Shown: one piece after another, positions 19,241-27,712 of the stretch
Numbering within the stretch: position 1 is the stretch's first letter
Layout: every line of letters begins with the position of its first letter
Source: Lacinutrix sp. 5H-3-7-4
GTDB lineage: Bacteria > Bacteroidota > Bacteroidia > Flavobacteriales > Flavobacteriaceae
Length of the DNA: 64,000 nucleotides
Reading direction: 5' to 3'
Assembly (NCBI RefSeq): GCF_000211855.2
Contig: NC_015638.1
Coordinates: 1,798,001 to 1,862,000 of the forward strand
Position numbers and translations under genes: made by a program
Notes under the pieces: generated by a model
The model's database searches: none
Seen by the model: the letters and a program-made list of their open reading frames with translations, nothing else
What the model was told of the DNA's origin: nothing

Positions 19241-20107
19241 TTACCAACCACCAGAAGCGCCACCACCGCCAAAACCGCCGCCGCCAAAGCCACCGCCAAA
19301 ACCGCCACCAGAGCTACCTCCAAAACCGCCGCCAAAACCACCAGAACCACTTCTATAGCCACCACGACCAGAATTACTAAGTATAATAGCTTCGAGTATG
19401 TCTCGTGTAGTGTTTCGGCTATCGTAACCACTGCCATTGTTACCGCCACCATTTCTGTTTTTTACAATTGAAATAATTAGAATAATAAATACAATAAGTA
19501 AAAAGAAAGCAACTCCAGCCGGAAAAGTACCACTATCATTTTGTCTTGTACCTTGGTATTCACCATTCATAACTTCAAAAATGGCATCGGCTCCACGATT
19601 TAAACCTCCATAATAATCGTTACGTTTAAAGTATGGGATAATGTCTCGCTCTATTATACGACGCGACATAGCATCTGTCATTAAATGCTCTGTGCCATAT
19701 CCTGTGCTAATGCCTATTTTTCTGTCATCACGAGCTAATAAAATAAAGATACCATTATCTTTTTCTTGATCTCCAATTCCCCATTTTTGTGCCCATTGCG
19801 TGCCAAGATAGTTTATGTATTCTCCTTGAGTTGAAGAGATAATTGCTACAACAATTTGTGTTGAAGTTGTATCAGAATATTTAACAAGTTTATGCTCTAA
19901 GTTGGTTTTTTGTCCAGGTTGCAATAAGTCTATATAATCATAAACACTGGTTTGGCCACCATTTTTTTTTGATGGTTTAGGTGGAATTTCAAATTGGGCA
20001 AAAGCAATTTGACCTATAAAAAATAGAGACATTACTAAAATTACTTTTTTTAGTATGCTTTTTTTTAAGCTTGTTTTATAAACGAGATGCTGCTTTGTTC
20101 TTTTCAT
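19241..20107 (-). CDS. TPM domain membrane protein with Gly-rich C-terminus (YgcG family)
   Basis: A 288-residue protein. An N-terminal signal/anchor ends at about residue 37 (GQIAFAQ). A TPM domain spans about 55-175, with TQIVVAIISST, KDNGIFILLARDDRKIGISTGYG and a final YYGGLNRGADAIFEVM. A transmembrane helix at about 194-212 precedes a low-complexity Gly/Ser tail (from about 245) ending in GGASGGW. This layout is typical of YgcG-type proteins found with LemA. It overlaps the upstream TPM gene by 4 bases (ATGA), so the two are translationally coupled. Confidence 0.85.
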   Translation of the reverse strand: MKRTKQHLVYKTSLKKSILKKVILVMSLFFIGQIAFAQFEIPPKPSKKNGGQTSVYDYIDLLQPGQKTNLEHKLVKYSDTTSTQIVVAIISSTQGEYINYLGTQWAQKWGIGDQEKDNGIFILLARDDRKIGISTGYGTEHLMTDAMSRRIIERDIIPYFKRNDYYGGLNRGADAIFEVMNGEYQGTRQNDSGTFPAGVAFFLLIVFIILIISIVKNRNGGGNNGSGYDSRNTTRDILEAIILSNSGRGGYRSGSGGFGGGFGGSSGGGFGGGFGGGGFGGGGASGGW

Positions 20108-20544
20108 CCTTTAGAAATAGTGTTGCTTAACTCGTTTGTGTCATTTTCTAATCTTGGGAAATAAGATTTTAACTGGTTTCCAGCTAAAAGAATACCGTCT
20201 ACCAAGCCTTGTTTGTAATTTCCGTTTTTAAAATGGATTTGTATTGTGTTTTTAGTATCGTCCCAAAATGTTTTTGATACAACACTATTAATACCTTTAT
20301 CTCCATAAATAGCAAAAGCCTTATCGTTTACCGCTACATAAATTAAAACACCATTATGTAATTCTGTATTGTGCATTTTTAAAATAGAGAATACTTCTAA
20401 AGCTCGCGCTTCAATATTACCTTTTGCAGAGGTTTCAATATGCACACGTATTTCTCCAGAAGTTTGTAATTCTGCCTCACGTATTGCGGCAACAATTTCT
20501 TGTTCTTCAATGGTGGTTAAAAAGGCTTCAACAGGATTTTGCAT
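20104..20544 (-). CDS. TPM domain protein (cytoplasmic-facing, no signal peptide)
   Basis: A 146-residue single TPM domain: AAIREAELQTSGEIRVHIE near 19-37, HNGVLIYVAVNDKAFAIYGDKGIN near 82-105, and a C-terminal GNYKQGLVDGILLAGNQLKSYFP. There is no signal peptide or membrane helix, unlike the two downstream TPM proteins. It lies 7 bases after lemA and overlaps the next TPM gene by 4 bases. Conserved lemA-TPM-TPM order is common in Bacteroidota. Confidence 0.83.
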   Translation of the reverse strand: MQNPVEAFLTTIEEQEIVAAIREAELQTSGEIRVHIETSAKGNIEARALEVFSILKMHNTELHNGVLIYVAVNDKAFAIYGDKGINSVVSKTFWDDTKNTIQIHFKNGNYKQGLVDGILLAGNQLKSYFPRLENDTNELSNTISKG

Positions 20545-20551
20545 GTATAAT

Positions 20552-21151
20552 CTATTCGAAATTAAATTCTACATCTGGAACTTTTTCAGAACCTGGATCT
20601 GCTTTATATCTAGCCATTTCTTTAAAGCCAAACATGCCTGCAAGTATTTTATTTGGAAATTTTGTAGTATAAATATCGTATTTATTTACAGCATCATTAT
20701 ATCTGTCTCTTGCAACATTAATACGGTTTTCTGTTCCTTCTTGTTGCGAAATAAATTCTTTAAACTGCTCTGTTGTTCTTAATTCTGGATAACGCTCAAA
20801 TGATGCAATAAGTCTACTAAACGAACCGCTTAACTGGCTTTGCGCTTGTTGAAATTTAGCTACATTTTCTGGTGTTAAATTATTAGCATCAATATTTACA
20901 GAGGTAGCTTTAGATCTTGCTTCTATAACTTCGTTTAAAGTTTTTCTTTCAAAATCTGCCGACCCTTGTACTGTTTTTATAACACTACTATATAAATCGC
21001 TTCTTCTTTGGTAGCTACTTTCTACGTTAGACCATGCTGTCTTTGCATTGGCTTCAAGCTCTACTGCTGTATTATTTATGCCAACTCCCCAAGAGTAAAT
21101 AGCAAAAATAATAAGGCCAATAACTATAAGTGGTATAAGAAATTTTTTCAT
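20552..21151 (-). CDS. lemA: LemA family membrane protein
   Basis: A LemA protein of about 199 residues. One N-terminal membrane helix (MKKFLIPLIVIGLIIFAIYS) is followed by long helices with family signature segments (TAWSNVESSYQRRSDLYSSV, about residues 38-57 of the short form, then FQQAQSQLSGSFSRLIASFE and YNDAVNKYDI). I chose the ATG at 21151, which starts at the membrane helix. An in-frame ATG at 21199 would add 16 polar residues and overlap merR by 11 bases; it cannot be excluded. Upstream of the TPM genes in one operon. Confidence 0.88.
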   Translation of the reverse strand: MKKFLIPLIVIGLIIFAIYSWGVGINNTAVELEANAKTAWSNVESSYQRRSDLYSSVIKTVQGSADFERKTLNEVIEARSKATSVNIDANNLTPENVAKFQQAQSQLSGSFSRLIASFERYPELRTTEQFKEFISQQEGTENRINVARDRYNDAVNKYDIYTTKFPNKILAGMFGFKEMARYKADPGSEKVPDVEFNFE

Positions 21152-21188
21152 GGTGTTTGGTTTTTTAGTTGAGTTTTCTGGTAGTGCT

Positions 21189-21518
21189 TTATAATTCATT
21201 TTTTAATTTTATTAACTGTGCCTTGATTCCTTCTAATTTACTAATAATTTCAAAATTAGTTAGGCTTTTTTGTTTTTCTTCTTTTAAATGCGTTTTTGCA
21301 CCTTCTAAAGTAAAACCTCGCTCTTTAACTAGGTGATATATAAATTTAAGATTCTTTATATCTTCTGGCGTAAATTTACGATTGCCTTTAGCTGTTTTTT
21401 TAGGTTTTAATAAATCGAATTCTTTTTCCCAAAATCTAATTAAAGACGTGTTTACGTTAAAAGCTTTAGCAACTTCACCAATAGAATAATAACGTTTTTC
21501 TGGAAGGTTAATTTGCAT
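21189..21518 (-). CDS. Short MerR family transcriptional regulator
   Basis: A 109-residue MerR-type protein. The winged helix-turn-helix at 8-75 includes YYSIGEVAKAFNVNTSLIRF, WEKEFDLLKPKKTAKGNRKF and the DIKNLKFIYHLVKERGFTL helix; a short coiled tail follows and no effector domain is present. Its start overlaps the stop of the M23 gene (TAATG), so translation is coupled. Found widely next to M23 peptidase and LemA genes in flavobacteria; it probably regulates envelope genes, but no target site was recognised. Confidence 0.88.
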   Translation of the reverse strand: MQINLPEKRYYSIGEVAKAFNVNTSLIRFWEKEFDLLKPKKTAKGNRKFTPEDIKNLKFIYHLVKERGFTLEGAKTHLKEEKQKSLTNFEIISKLEGIKAQLIKLKNEL

Positions 21519-22489
21519 TAATCTAGAGATTGATTTTCTAATGATGCACGCTCTAGTAACTTATTAAACTCTTCGGCTGTTAAGCTACCATAGTAAAAGT
21601 TTATTGGGTTTATGCGTTGGTCGTCTTTAAAAATTTCGTAGTGTAAGTGCGGTGCTTCACTTCGGCCTGTACTTCCCACAAAACCTATTAAATCTCCACG
21701 TTTTACTTTTTGGTTTTTACCTACGTTATATTTGTATAAATGTGCATATAAGGATACATAACCATAGCCATGATCTATACGTATATGCTTACCGTAACCA
21801 GAAGAGTTACTATCTGCTCTTGTTACAACACCATCGCCAGAAGCATATACAGGTGTGCCGCGAGGAGCTGTAAAATCCATTCCCCAATGCATTTTTCGGG
21901 CTTTTGTAAATGGGTCTGTTCGCATACCGAAACCGGATGCCATTCGGGTTAAATCTTCATTGTTCACCGGTTGTATTGCAGGAATAGTTGCTAGGAATTT
22001 TTCTTTTTCTTCTGCTAAAATGGCAATTTCATCTAAAGATTTAGATTGTACAACAATACGTTTTTGTAGTATATCTATACGTTTATTACTTTCTTTTATA
22101 AGTTTAGAGTTGTCAAAGCCTTCAAAAACTTTATACCTGTTAACACCGCCAAAGCCAGCTTTACGTTGTTCTTCTGGTATTGGGTTTGCTTCAAAATACA
22201 ATCTATAAATGTTGTTGTCTCTATCTTCTATGCTTGCTAAAACAGCATCAGCTTCATCCATTTTTTTGTTAAGCAATTCAAACTGCAGTTGCATATTGCT
22301 TAATTCACGTTTAAGTGCTTTTTCTTTTGGAGATTCTAAAAACTGGCTCGCAAGAAGCACAGTTAAAATTCCAAATACTGCTGCCGAAAATAAAAACGCT
22401 ACTGCATACTTAAAAGTACGCCTTTTTTTTCGTGTAATTTTACGATACGATAACGTATCTGCATCATAATAATATTTTACCTTACTCAT
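21518..22489 (-). CDS. M23 family peptidase (LytM domain, cell-wall hydrolase or regulator)
   Basis: A 323-residue inner-membrane-anchored protein. Membrane helix at about 28-50, coiled coil at about 55-95, and a C-terminal M23/LytM domain at about 190-305. The zinc and catalytic residues are present: H201 and D205 (HWGMDF), H250 in YAH, and H283 in HLH, so the domain should be active. It cleaves or helps remodel peptidoglycan cross-links, probably with a cell-division role like other membrane-tethered M23 proteins with coiled coils. First gene of the M23-merR-lemA-TPM operon. Confidence 0.92.
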   Translation of the reverse strand: MSKVKYYYDADTLSYRKITRKKRRTFKYAVAFLFSAAVFGILTVLLASQFLESPKEKALKRELSNMQLQFELLNKKMDEADAVLASIEDRDNNIYRLYFEANPIPEEQRKAGFGGVNRYKVFEGFDNSKLIKESNKRIDILQKRIVVQSKSLDEIAILAEEKEKFLATIPAIQPVNNEDLTRMASGFGMRTDPFTKARKMHWGMDFTAPRGTPVYASGDGVVTRADSNSSGYGKHIRIDHGYGYVSLYAHLYKYNVGKNQKVKRGDLIGFVGSTGRSEAPHLHYEIFKDDQRINPINFYYGSLTAEEFNKLLERASLENQSLD

Positions 22490-22558
22490 TATCTAATTTA
22501 TGCTATTTTTGCACTGAAACTTTGCTCAAAAGCGAGCAGCTTTCATAAAAACGCAAAA

Positions 22559-22566
22559 CAAATATA
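22559..22566 (-). promoter_or_regulatory. TAnnTTTG -7 box for the M23-merR-lemA operon
   Basis: The minus strand reads TATATTTG. It lies 70 bases upstream of the M23 ATG in the region divergent from alaS. Confidence 0.55.
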
Positions 22567-22708
22567 TAAATTGTTTTCTAACGTTCGCGATTAGTTAAAG
22601 CAAGATTATTAACAATACTAATTGAAATAAGCCATTGGCATTAGGTTTTATAAAGCTTAAGTCGTAAAGTGAGTTTCATTTATTAATATAAAAGCAAGAA
22701 ATAAACAG

Positions 22709-25324
22709 ATGAAATCTCAAGATATTCGCTCTACATTTTTAAATTTTTTCGAAAAAAAGAAACACAGTATTGTGCCTTCTGCACCTATGGTTTTAAAGGA
22801 TGATCCAACGTTAATGTTTGTAAATGCTGGAATGGTTCCTTTTAAAGAGTATTTTTTGGGAAATTCTGAACCTAAAAATACGCGTTTAACAGATTCTCAA
22901 AAATGTTTACGTGTTTCTGGTAAACATAACGATTTAGAAGAAGTTGGTTACGATACTTACCACCATACTTTATTCGAAATGTTAGGAAACTGGTCTTTTG
23001 GAGATTACTTTAAAAAAGAAGCTATTGCTTGGGCTTGGGAGTTGTTAACCGAAGTTTATAAAATAGATAAAGATATTTTATATGTTACTGTTTTTGAAGG
23101 TAGCGAAGATAGCGATAAGCTTGATATGGATACAGAAGCTTATGATATTTGGAAACAATACATTAGCGAAGACCGCATTTTAAAAGGTAATAAAAAAGAT
23201 AATTTCTGGGAAATGGGAGAACAAGGACCTTGCGGACCTTGTAGTGAGATACATGTAGATATACGTTCGGCTGAAGAAAAAGCAAAAGTAAACGGTAAAG
23301 ATTTAGTAAATATGGATCACCCACAAGTGGTCGAAATCTGGAACCTTGTATTTATGCAATATAACCGTAAAGCAAATGGTTCGCTTGAAGGTTTGCCAAA
23401 TAAGCATATAGATACAGGCATGGGATTTGAGCGTTTATGTATGGTGTTGCAAAATGTACAATCTAATTACGATACAGATGTTTTTACACCAATTATTCGT
23501 GAAATTGAAACCATAACAGATAAAGAATACAATAAAAACGAAAAAACAGATATTGCTATTCGAGTAATATCAGACCACGTACGTGCAGTAGCATTCTCAA
23601 TTGCCGATGGACAATTGCCTAGTAATACAGGTGCTGGATATGTAATACGTAGAATTTTACGTCGCGCAGTACGTTATGGTTTTACATTTTTAGACAAAAA
23701 AGAACCTTTTATTTACCGTTTAGTAGATGTTTTAAGTGATAAAATGGGAGAAGCATTCCCAGAATTAAAAACACAAAAACAACTTATTGAAAATGTAATT
23801 AAAGAAGAAGAAACCTCTTTTTTAAGAACATTAGATCAAGGTTTATTATTACTAGACCGTATTATAGAAACTACAAAAGGAAAAGAAGTTTTAGGCGCTA
23901 AGGTATTTGAGTTAAAAGATACTTATGGTTTTCCTGAAGATTTAACCGATTTAATTCTACGTGAAAAAGGCTACACATATAATGTAGAAGAATTTAATGC
24001 AGAGCTTGAAAAACAAAAAAGTCGTGGTAGAGAATCATCAGCTTTAAAATCTGACGATTGGACAACGCTAGTTGAAGATGCTGAGCAAGAATTTATTGGT
24101 TATGATGCTTTAGAAGCTAATGTGAAAATTACACGATATAGAAAAGTAACCTCTAAAAAAGATGGTGAAATGTATCAACTTGTATTTAATTTAACACCGT
24201 TTTATGCTGAAGGTGGCGGACAAGTTGGTGATAAAGGATATTTAGAAGATGCTCACGGAGATGTTGTTTATATTTTAGATACCAAAAAGGAAAATAACGT
24301 AATCATTCATTTTGCTAAAAATCTTCCAAAGCATTTAAATGAAACCTTTAAAGCTGTTGTAGATGCAAAACAACGTTATAGAACAGAGTGTAACCATACA
24401 GCAACACATTTATTACATCAAGGATTACGTGAGGTTTTAGGAACACACGTTGAGCAGAAAGGTAGTGCAGTGCACTCAAAATACTTACGTTTTGATTTTT
24501 CTCATTTTTCTAAAGTTACAAACGAACAATTACAAGAGGTTGAAGACTTTGTAAACCGAAGAATTGACGGTAAATTGGAGTTAGAAGAAAATAGAAATGT
24601 ACCAATGGACCAAGCGATTGAAGATGGCGCAATGGCTTTATTTGGTGAAAAATATGGAGACACTGTAAGAACAATTCGTTTTGGGCAATCTATAGAATTA
24701 TGTGGTGGTACGCATGTAAAAAATACTAGCGATATCTGGCATTTTAAAATAGTATCAGAAGGCGCAGTTGCCTCTGGAATAAGAAGAATTGAAGCAATTA
24801 CAAGTGATGCTGTTAAAGATTTTTATGCTGAAAATAGCAAGGTGTTTTCTGAAATGAAATCATTATTAAACAATGCAAAAGATCCTAAAGAAGCTTTAGT
24901 GAAACTGCAAACTGAAAATAATGACTTAAAAAAGCAAATTGAAAGTTTACTTAAAGACAAAGCCAAAAATTTAAAAGCTGAATTAGAAAATAATTTAACC
25001 GAAATTAATGGTGTGCAATTTTTAGCCGAAAAAGTAGATTTAGACGCTTCTGGAATTAAAGATGTAGCTTTCGATTTAGGACAAAAGCATAAAAATTTAT
25101 TCCTAATATTTGGTGCAGATACTGGCGGAAAAGCATTATTAACATGTTATATTTCTAAAGAATTAGTAGCCGAAAAAGGATTAAATGCAGGAACTGTTGT
25201 TAGAGAATTAGGGAAATTAATTCAAGGCGGCGGCGGCGGACAACCATTTTTTGCAACCGCAGGCGGAAAAAATCCTGAAGGGATTCAAGAGGCTTTAAAC
25301 GAAGCGAAAAAATACATTCAATAA
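22709..25324 (+). CDS. alaS: Alanine--tRNA ligase
   Basis: A full-length 871-residue class II synthetase. The aminoacylation domain begins [14 protein letters not shown] and contains [10 protein letters not shown]. The editing domain has the zinc motifs [10 protein letters not shown] and [13 protein letters not shown]-terminal coiled coil and oligomerisation domain end in a Gly-rich [18 protein letters not shown]. It charges tRNA-Ala and edits mischarged Ser and Gly. The gene is transcribed divergently from the M23 operon and lies 31 bases before the GSCFA gene. Confidence 0.98.
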   Translation: MKSQDIRSTFLNFFEKKKHSIVPSAPMVLKDDPTLMFVNAGMVPFKEYFLGNSEPKNTRLTDSQKCLRVSGKHNDLEEVGYDTYHHTLFEMLGNWSFGDYFKKEAIAWAWELLTEVYKIDKDILYVTVFEGSEDSDKLDMDTEAYDIWKQYISEDRILKGNKKDNFWEMGEQGPCGPCSEIHVDIRSAEEKAKVNGKDLVNMDHPQVVEIWNLVFMQYNRKANGSLEGLPNKHIDTGMGFERLCMVLQNVQSNYDTDVFTPIIREIETITDKEYNKNEKTDIAIRVISDHVRAVAFSIADGQLPSNTGAGYVIRRILRRAVRYGFTFLDKKEPFIYRLVDVLSDKMGEAFPELKTQKQLIENVIKEEETSFLRTLDQGLLLLDRIIETTKGKEVLGAKVFELKDTYGFPEDLTDLILREKGYTYNVEEFNAELEKQKSRGRESSALKSDDWTTLVEDAEQEFIGYDALEANVKITRYRKVTSKKDGEMYQLVFNLTPFYAEGGGQVGDKGYLEDAHGDVVYILDTKKENNVIIHFAKNLPKHLNETFKAVVDAKQRYRTECNHTATHLLHQGLREVLGTHVEQKGSAVHSKYLRFDFSHFSKVTNEQLQEVEDFVNRRIDGKLELEENRNVPMDQAIEDGAMALFGEKYGDTVRTIRFGQSIELCGGTHVKNTSDIWHFKIVSEGAVASGIRRIEAITSDAVKDFYAENSKVFSEMKSLLNNAKDPKEALVKLQTENNDLKKQIESLLKDKAKNLKAELENNLTEINGVQFLAEKVDLDASGIKDVAFDLGQKHKNLFLIFGADTGGKALLTCYISKELVAEKGLNAGTVVRELGKLIQGGGGGQPFFATAGGKNPEGIQEALNEAKKYIQ

Positions 25325-25355
25325 TGCTGCTTTAATTAAAAAGCTAAGCTTATAA

Positions 25356-26300
25356 ATGAAACTACAAACAAACATAAAACTTAAAAAGCAAGAGCATAAT
25401 CTTATCGATTATAATTCAAAACTCTTGCTTTTAGGTTCTTGTTTTTCAGAGAATATAGGTAGTGAGTTGGATTATTTCAAATTTCAATCGGTTTCAAATC
25501 CTTTTGGTATATTATTTCATCCTAAAGCTATAGAAACAGTAGTTTTAAAAGCACTTCAGCAAAAAAAATATACAGACAGCGATGTCTTTTTTCATAATGA
25601 ACAATGGCATAGTTTTGATGCGCATTCGGTGTTAAGTAATACTTCAAAAGAAGGTTTGCTTAAAAATTTAAATGCACAATTACTTTTACTTGAAAAAAGT
25701 ATTTTAGAATCAACACATATTATAATTACCTTAGGTACAGCTTGGATTTATAATTTAATAGAAGAAAATAAAATTGTAGCTAATTGCCATAAAGTGCCTC
25801 AAAAAGCATTTAAAAAAACACTACTGTCTATTAAAGGCATAGAGGATAGTCTTCAAAATTGTTTAGAAAATATAAAAAAGCTAAATAAACATGCTACAGT
25901 AGTTTTTACAGTGTCTCCAGTAAGGCATATTAAAGATGGCTTTGTAGAAAATATGCAAAGCAAGTCACATCTAATATCTGCTATACATCAAGTTGTAAAT
26001 AAAAATGCGCTTTATTTTCCATCTTACGAGATTATGATGGATGAGCTTCGCGATTATCGTTTTTATAAGAGCGATATGTTGCATCCTAATGATACAGCTA
26101 TAAAATATATATGGCATAAATTTCAAGACGTTTGGATGAGTATAGAAACTCAAAAAATAATGGATGAGGTAAATGTTGTGCAAAGAGGACTTCAGCATAA
26201 ACCATTTAATAGAGAGTCTCAAGCTCACCAAAAGTTTTTGTTTAAACTAAATGTTAAAAAGGAATCATTAATATCTCAATTTCCACATATTATATTTTAA
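25356..26300 (+). CDS. GSCFA domain-containing protein (GDSL-like hydrolase)
   Basis: A 314-residue protein with the signature GSCFSENIG near residue 27 that names the family, then SNPFGILFHP and a later SPVRHIKDG and LHPNDTAIKYIWHKF. These blocks match an SGNH/GDSL-type esterase fold, in which the GSC and HPND motifs supply catalytic residues. There is no signal peptide. It follows alaS closely and is probably co-transcribed. The substrate is unknown; members occur near polysaccharide and lipid A genes, but nothing here indicates that. Confidence 0.83.
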   Translation: MKLQTNIKLKKQEHNLIDYNSKLLLLGSCFSENIGSELDYFKFQSVSNPFGILFHPKAIETVVLKALQQKKYTDSDVFFHNEQWHSFDAHSVLSNTSKEGLLKNLNAQLLLLEKSILESTHIIITLGTAWIYNLIEENKIVANCHKVPQKAFKKTLLSIKGIEDSLQNCLENIKKLNKHATVVFTVSPVRHIKDGFVENMQSKSHLISAIHQVVNKNALYFPSYEIMMDELRDYRFYKSDMLHPNDTAIKYIWHKFQDVWMSIETQKIMDEVNVVQRGLQHKPFNRESQAHQKFLFKLNVKKESLISQFPHIIF

Positions 26301-26793
26301 ATAGAATGTAAAATTATGTAACATTTTTTGTGATGTTGATATTTTTTTAATAATTTATCTATTAATTATACATTTAAACAGTTTTTTGGTGATTTTATCG
26401 AATAAAAAAAGAACTTAGAATAATTAAACTTAAATTGTTTTTGCTATTAATCAACTCTATTCCCAAACATCAGTATTCAAGTACGAGAAACTTGTATACT
26501 GATGTTTTTTTTTGTTTAAAATTTTACAGTTAGTTACTTTAATTTAATCGTAAAGCTAAAACATAATGTAATGTAAACATTGCAAATTTGCTTTTTTCAT
26601 TGGTCTAATTTAGACATCATTTTAACGATTTTTTGCTGCTCTTAAAGTTCTTGTTTTTATATTTACTATGCTATTAATCATCTATTTAATTAAAACATCA
26701 ATTACTTAATTAAGTTATTTTATTTAAAAGTTTTTGGTGTTTTTTTAGGTTTAATTTATTACTTGTAAATTAATCTTTCACTATATTAGATGT
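26301..26793. other. 493-bp AT-rich intergenic region
   Basis: No supportable ORF or tRNA was seen. A terminator hairpin (26467-26505) lies 165 bases after the GSCFA stop. Either the GSCFA mRNA has a long 3' UTR, or a small RNA ends at that hairpin; I saw no convincing promoter for the latter. The rest is AT-rich sequence before the DUF4230 gene. Confidence 0.5.
26467..26514 (+). terminator. Intrinsic terminator
   Basis: Arms 26467-26476 and 26496-26505 pair perfectly over 10 bp, extended by an inner CAAG/CTTG pairing, and a run of nine T follows. Confidence 0.85.
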
Positions 26794-27408
26794 ATGAGAA
26801 AGATACTTTTTGGAGTCATTATAACCTTAATAATACTCTTTGGCTTTAAATACTGTAGTGATAAAAAAGAAGACAAAATTACGCTTCAAGAAAACTCTGC
26901 TTTAATTCAAGAATCACTTAAAAATGTTGGTAAACTTGTGGTTACCGAAGGTCATTTTAGTCAAGTATTTAATTATAATAATTCAAAAGATTTATTTGGA
27001 AGTTTAATTTCTGTAGAAAAAAAAGCGTTGGTAGTTGTAAATGCAGATGTTACTGTGGCTTACGATTTAAGTAAAATTGAATATAAAATTAACGAAGAAA
27101 CAAAAACGCTAACTATTTTAAATATTCCAAAGGAAGAAATAAAAATTAATCCCGATTTTGAGTACTACGATGTACAAGCCGATTTTTTAAACCCATTTGA
27201 GGCAAAAGATTATAATGCCATTAAAAAAACGGTAAACCAGCAATTTATGAAAAAAATCGAAGCTTCAGATTTAAAATCTAATGCACAAAATAGATTAATT
27301 AGTGAGTTAGCTAAATTTTATATTCTTACTAATTCTCTAGGATGGACACTGCAATACAATCAAAATACCATACAAGCAGTGGAAGAATTAAACGGTTTAA
27401 AATTATAA
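26794..27408 (+). CDS. DUF4230 domain-containing membrane-anchored protein
   Basis: A 204-residue protein. An N-terminal membrane helix (MRKILFGVIITLIILFGF) is followed by a DUF4230 domain: VGKLVVTEGHFSQVFNY near 46-62, KKALVVVNADVTVAYDLSKI near 78-97, and a C-terminal FYILTNSLGWTLQY. The Cys after the helix is not in a good lipobox, so I read it as a membrane anchor. Function is unknown. Its stop overlaps the convergent rhodanese gene by 6 bases. Confidence 0.8.
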   Translation: MRKILFGVIITLIILFGFKYCSDKKEDKITLQENSALIQESLKNVGKLVVTEGHFSQVFNYNNSKDLFGSLISVEKKALVVVNADVTVAYDLSKIEYKINEETKTLTILNIPKEEIKINPDFEYYDVQADFLNPFEAKDYNAIKKTVNQQFMKKIEASDLKSNAQNRLISELAKFYILTNSLGWTLQYNQNTIQAVEELNGLKL

Positions 27409-27708
27409 TTTCTTTTTTAAACCAATCCAACCACCACCATTTATAGCGCTAATATTATTTAAGTTTAAAAATTTTGCTGCTTTGGCAGAACGTACACCAC
27501 TTTCGCAACAAGCTATAATAGGTTTGTTTAAAGCTTTAACTTCATCAACACGATTGTTTAATTCGTCTATTGGTATGTGTACAGCATTTTCAATATGGCC
27601 TTTATCCCATTCGCGTTGACTTCTTACGTCTAAAATCACTGCGCCATTATTTAAATATGTTTCAACTTGTCGTTTTTTAGCACCAAAAATAAAATCTAAA
27701 AATCCCAT
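27403..27708 (-). CDS. Rhodanese-like domain protein
   Basis: A 101-residue single-domain rhodanese. The CH2A-type start ILDVRSQREWDKGHIENAVH and the active-site loop CESGVRS with Cys68 are intact, so persulfide transfer is plausible. No signal peptide. It lies 4 bases downstream of the aromatic amino acid hydroxylase gene and is surely co-transcribed with it; any functional link is unproven. Confidence 0.88.
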   Translation of the reverse strand: MGFLDFIFGAKKRQVETYLNNGAVILDVRSQREWDKGHIENAVHIPIDELNNRVDEVKALNKPIIACCESGVRSAKAAKFLNLNNISAINGGGWIGLKKKL

Positions 27709-27712
27709 AATT

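Noticed and set aside
19198-19452. 84-residue Val/Ala-rich open frame on the same strand as the TPM gene
   Set aside because: It is a frame-shifted reading of the Gly-rich tail of the TPM protein.
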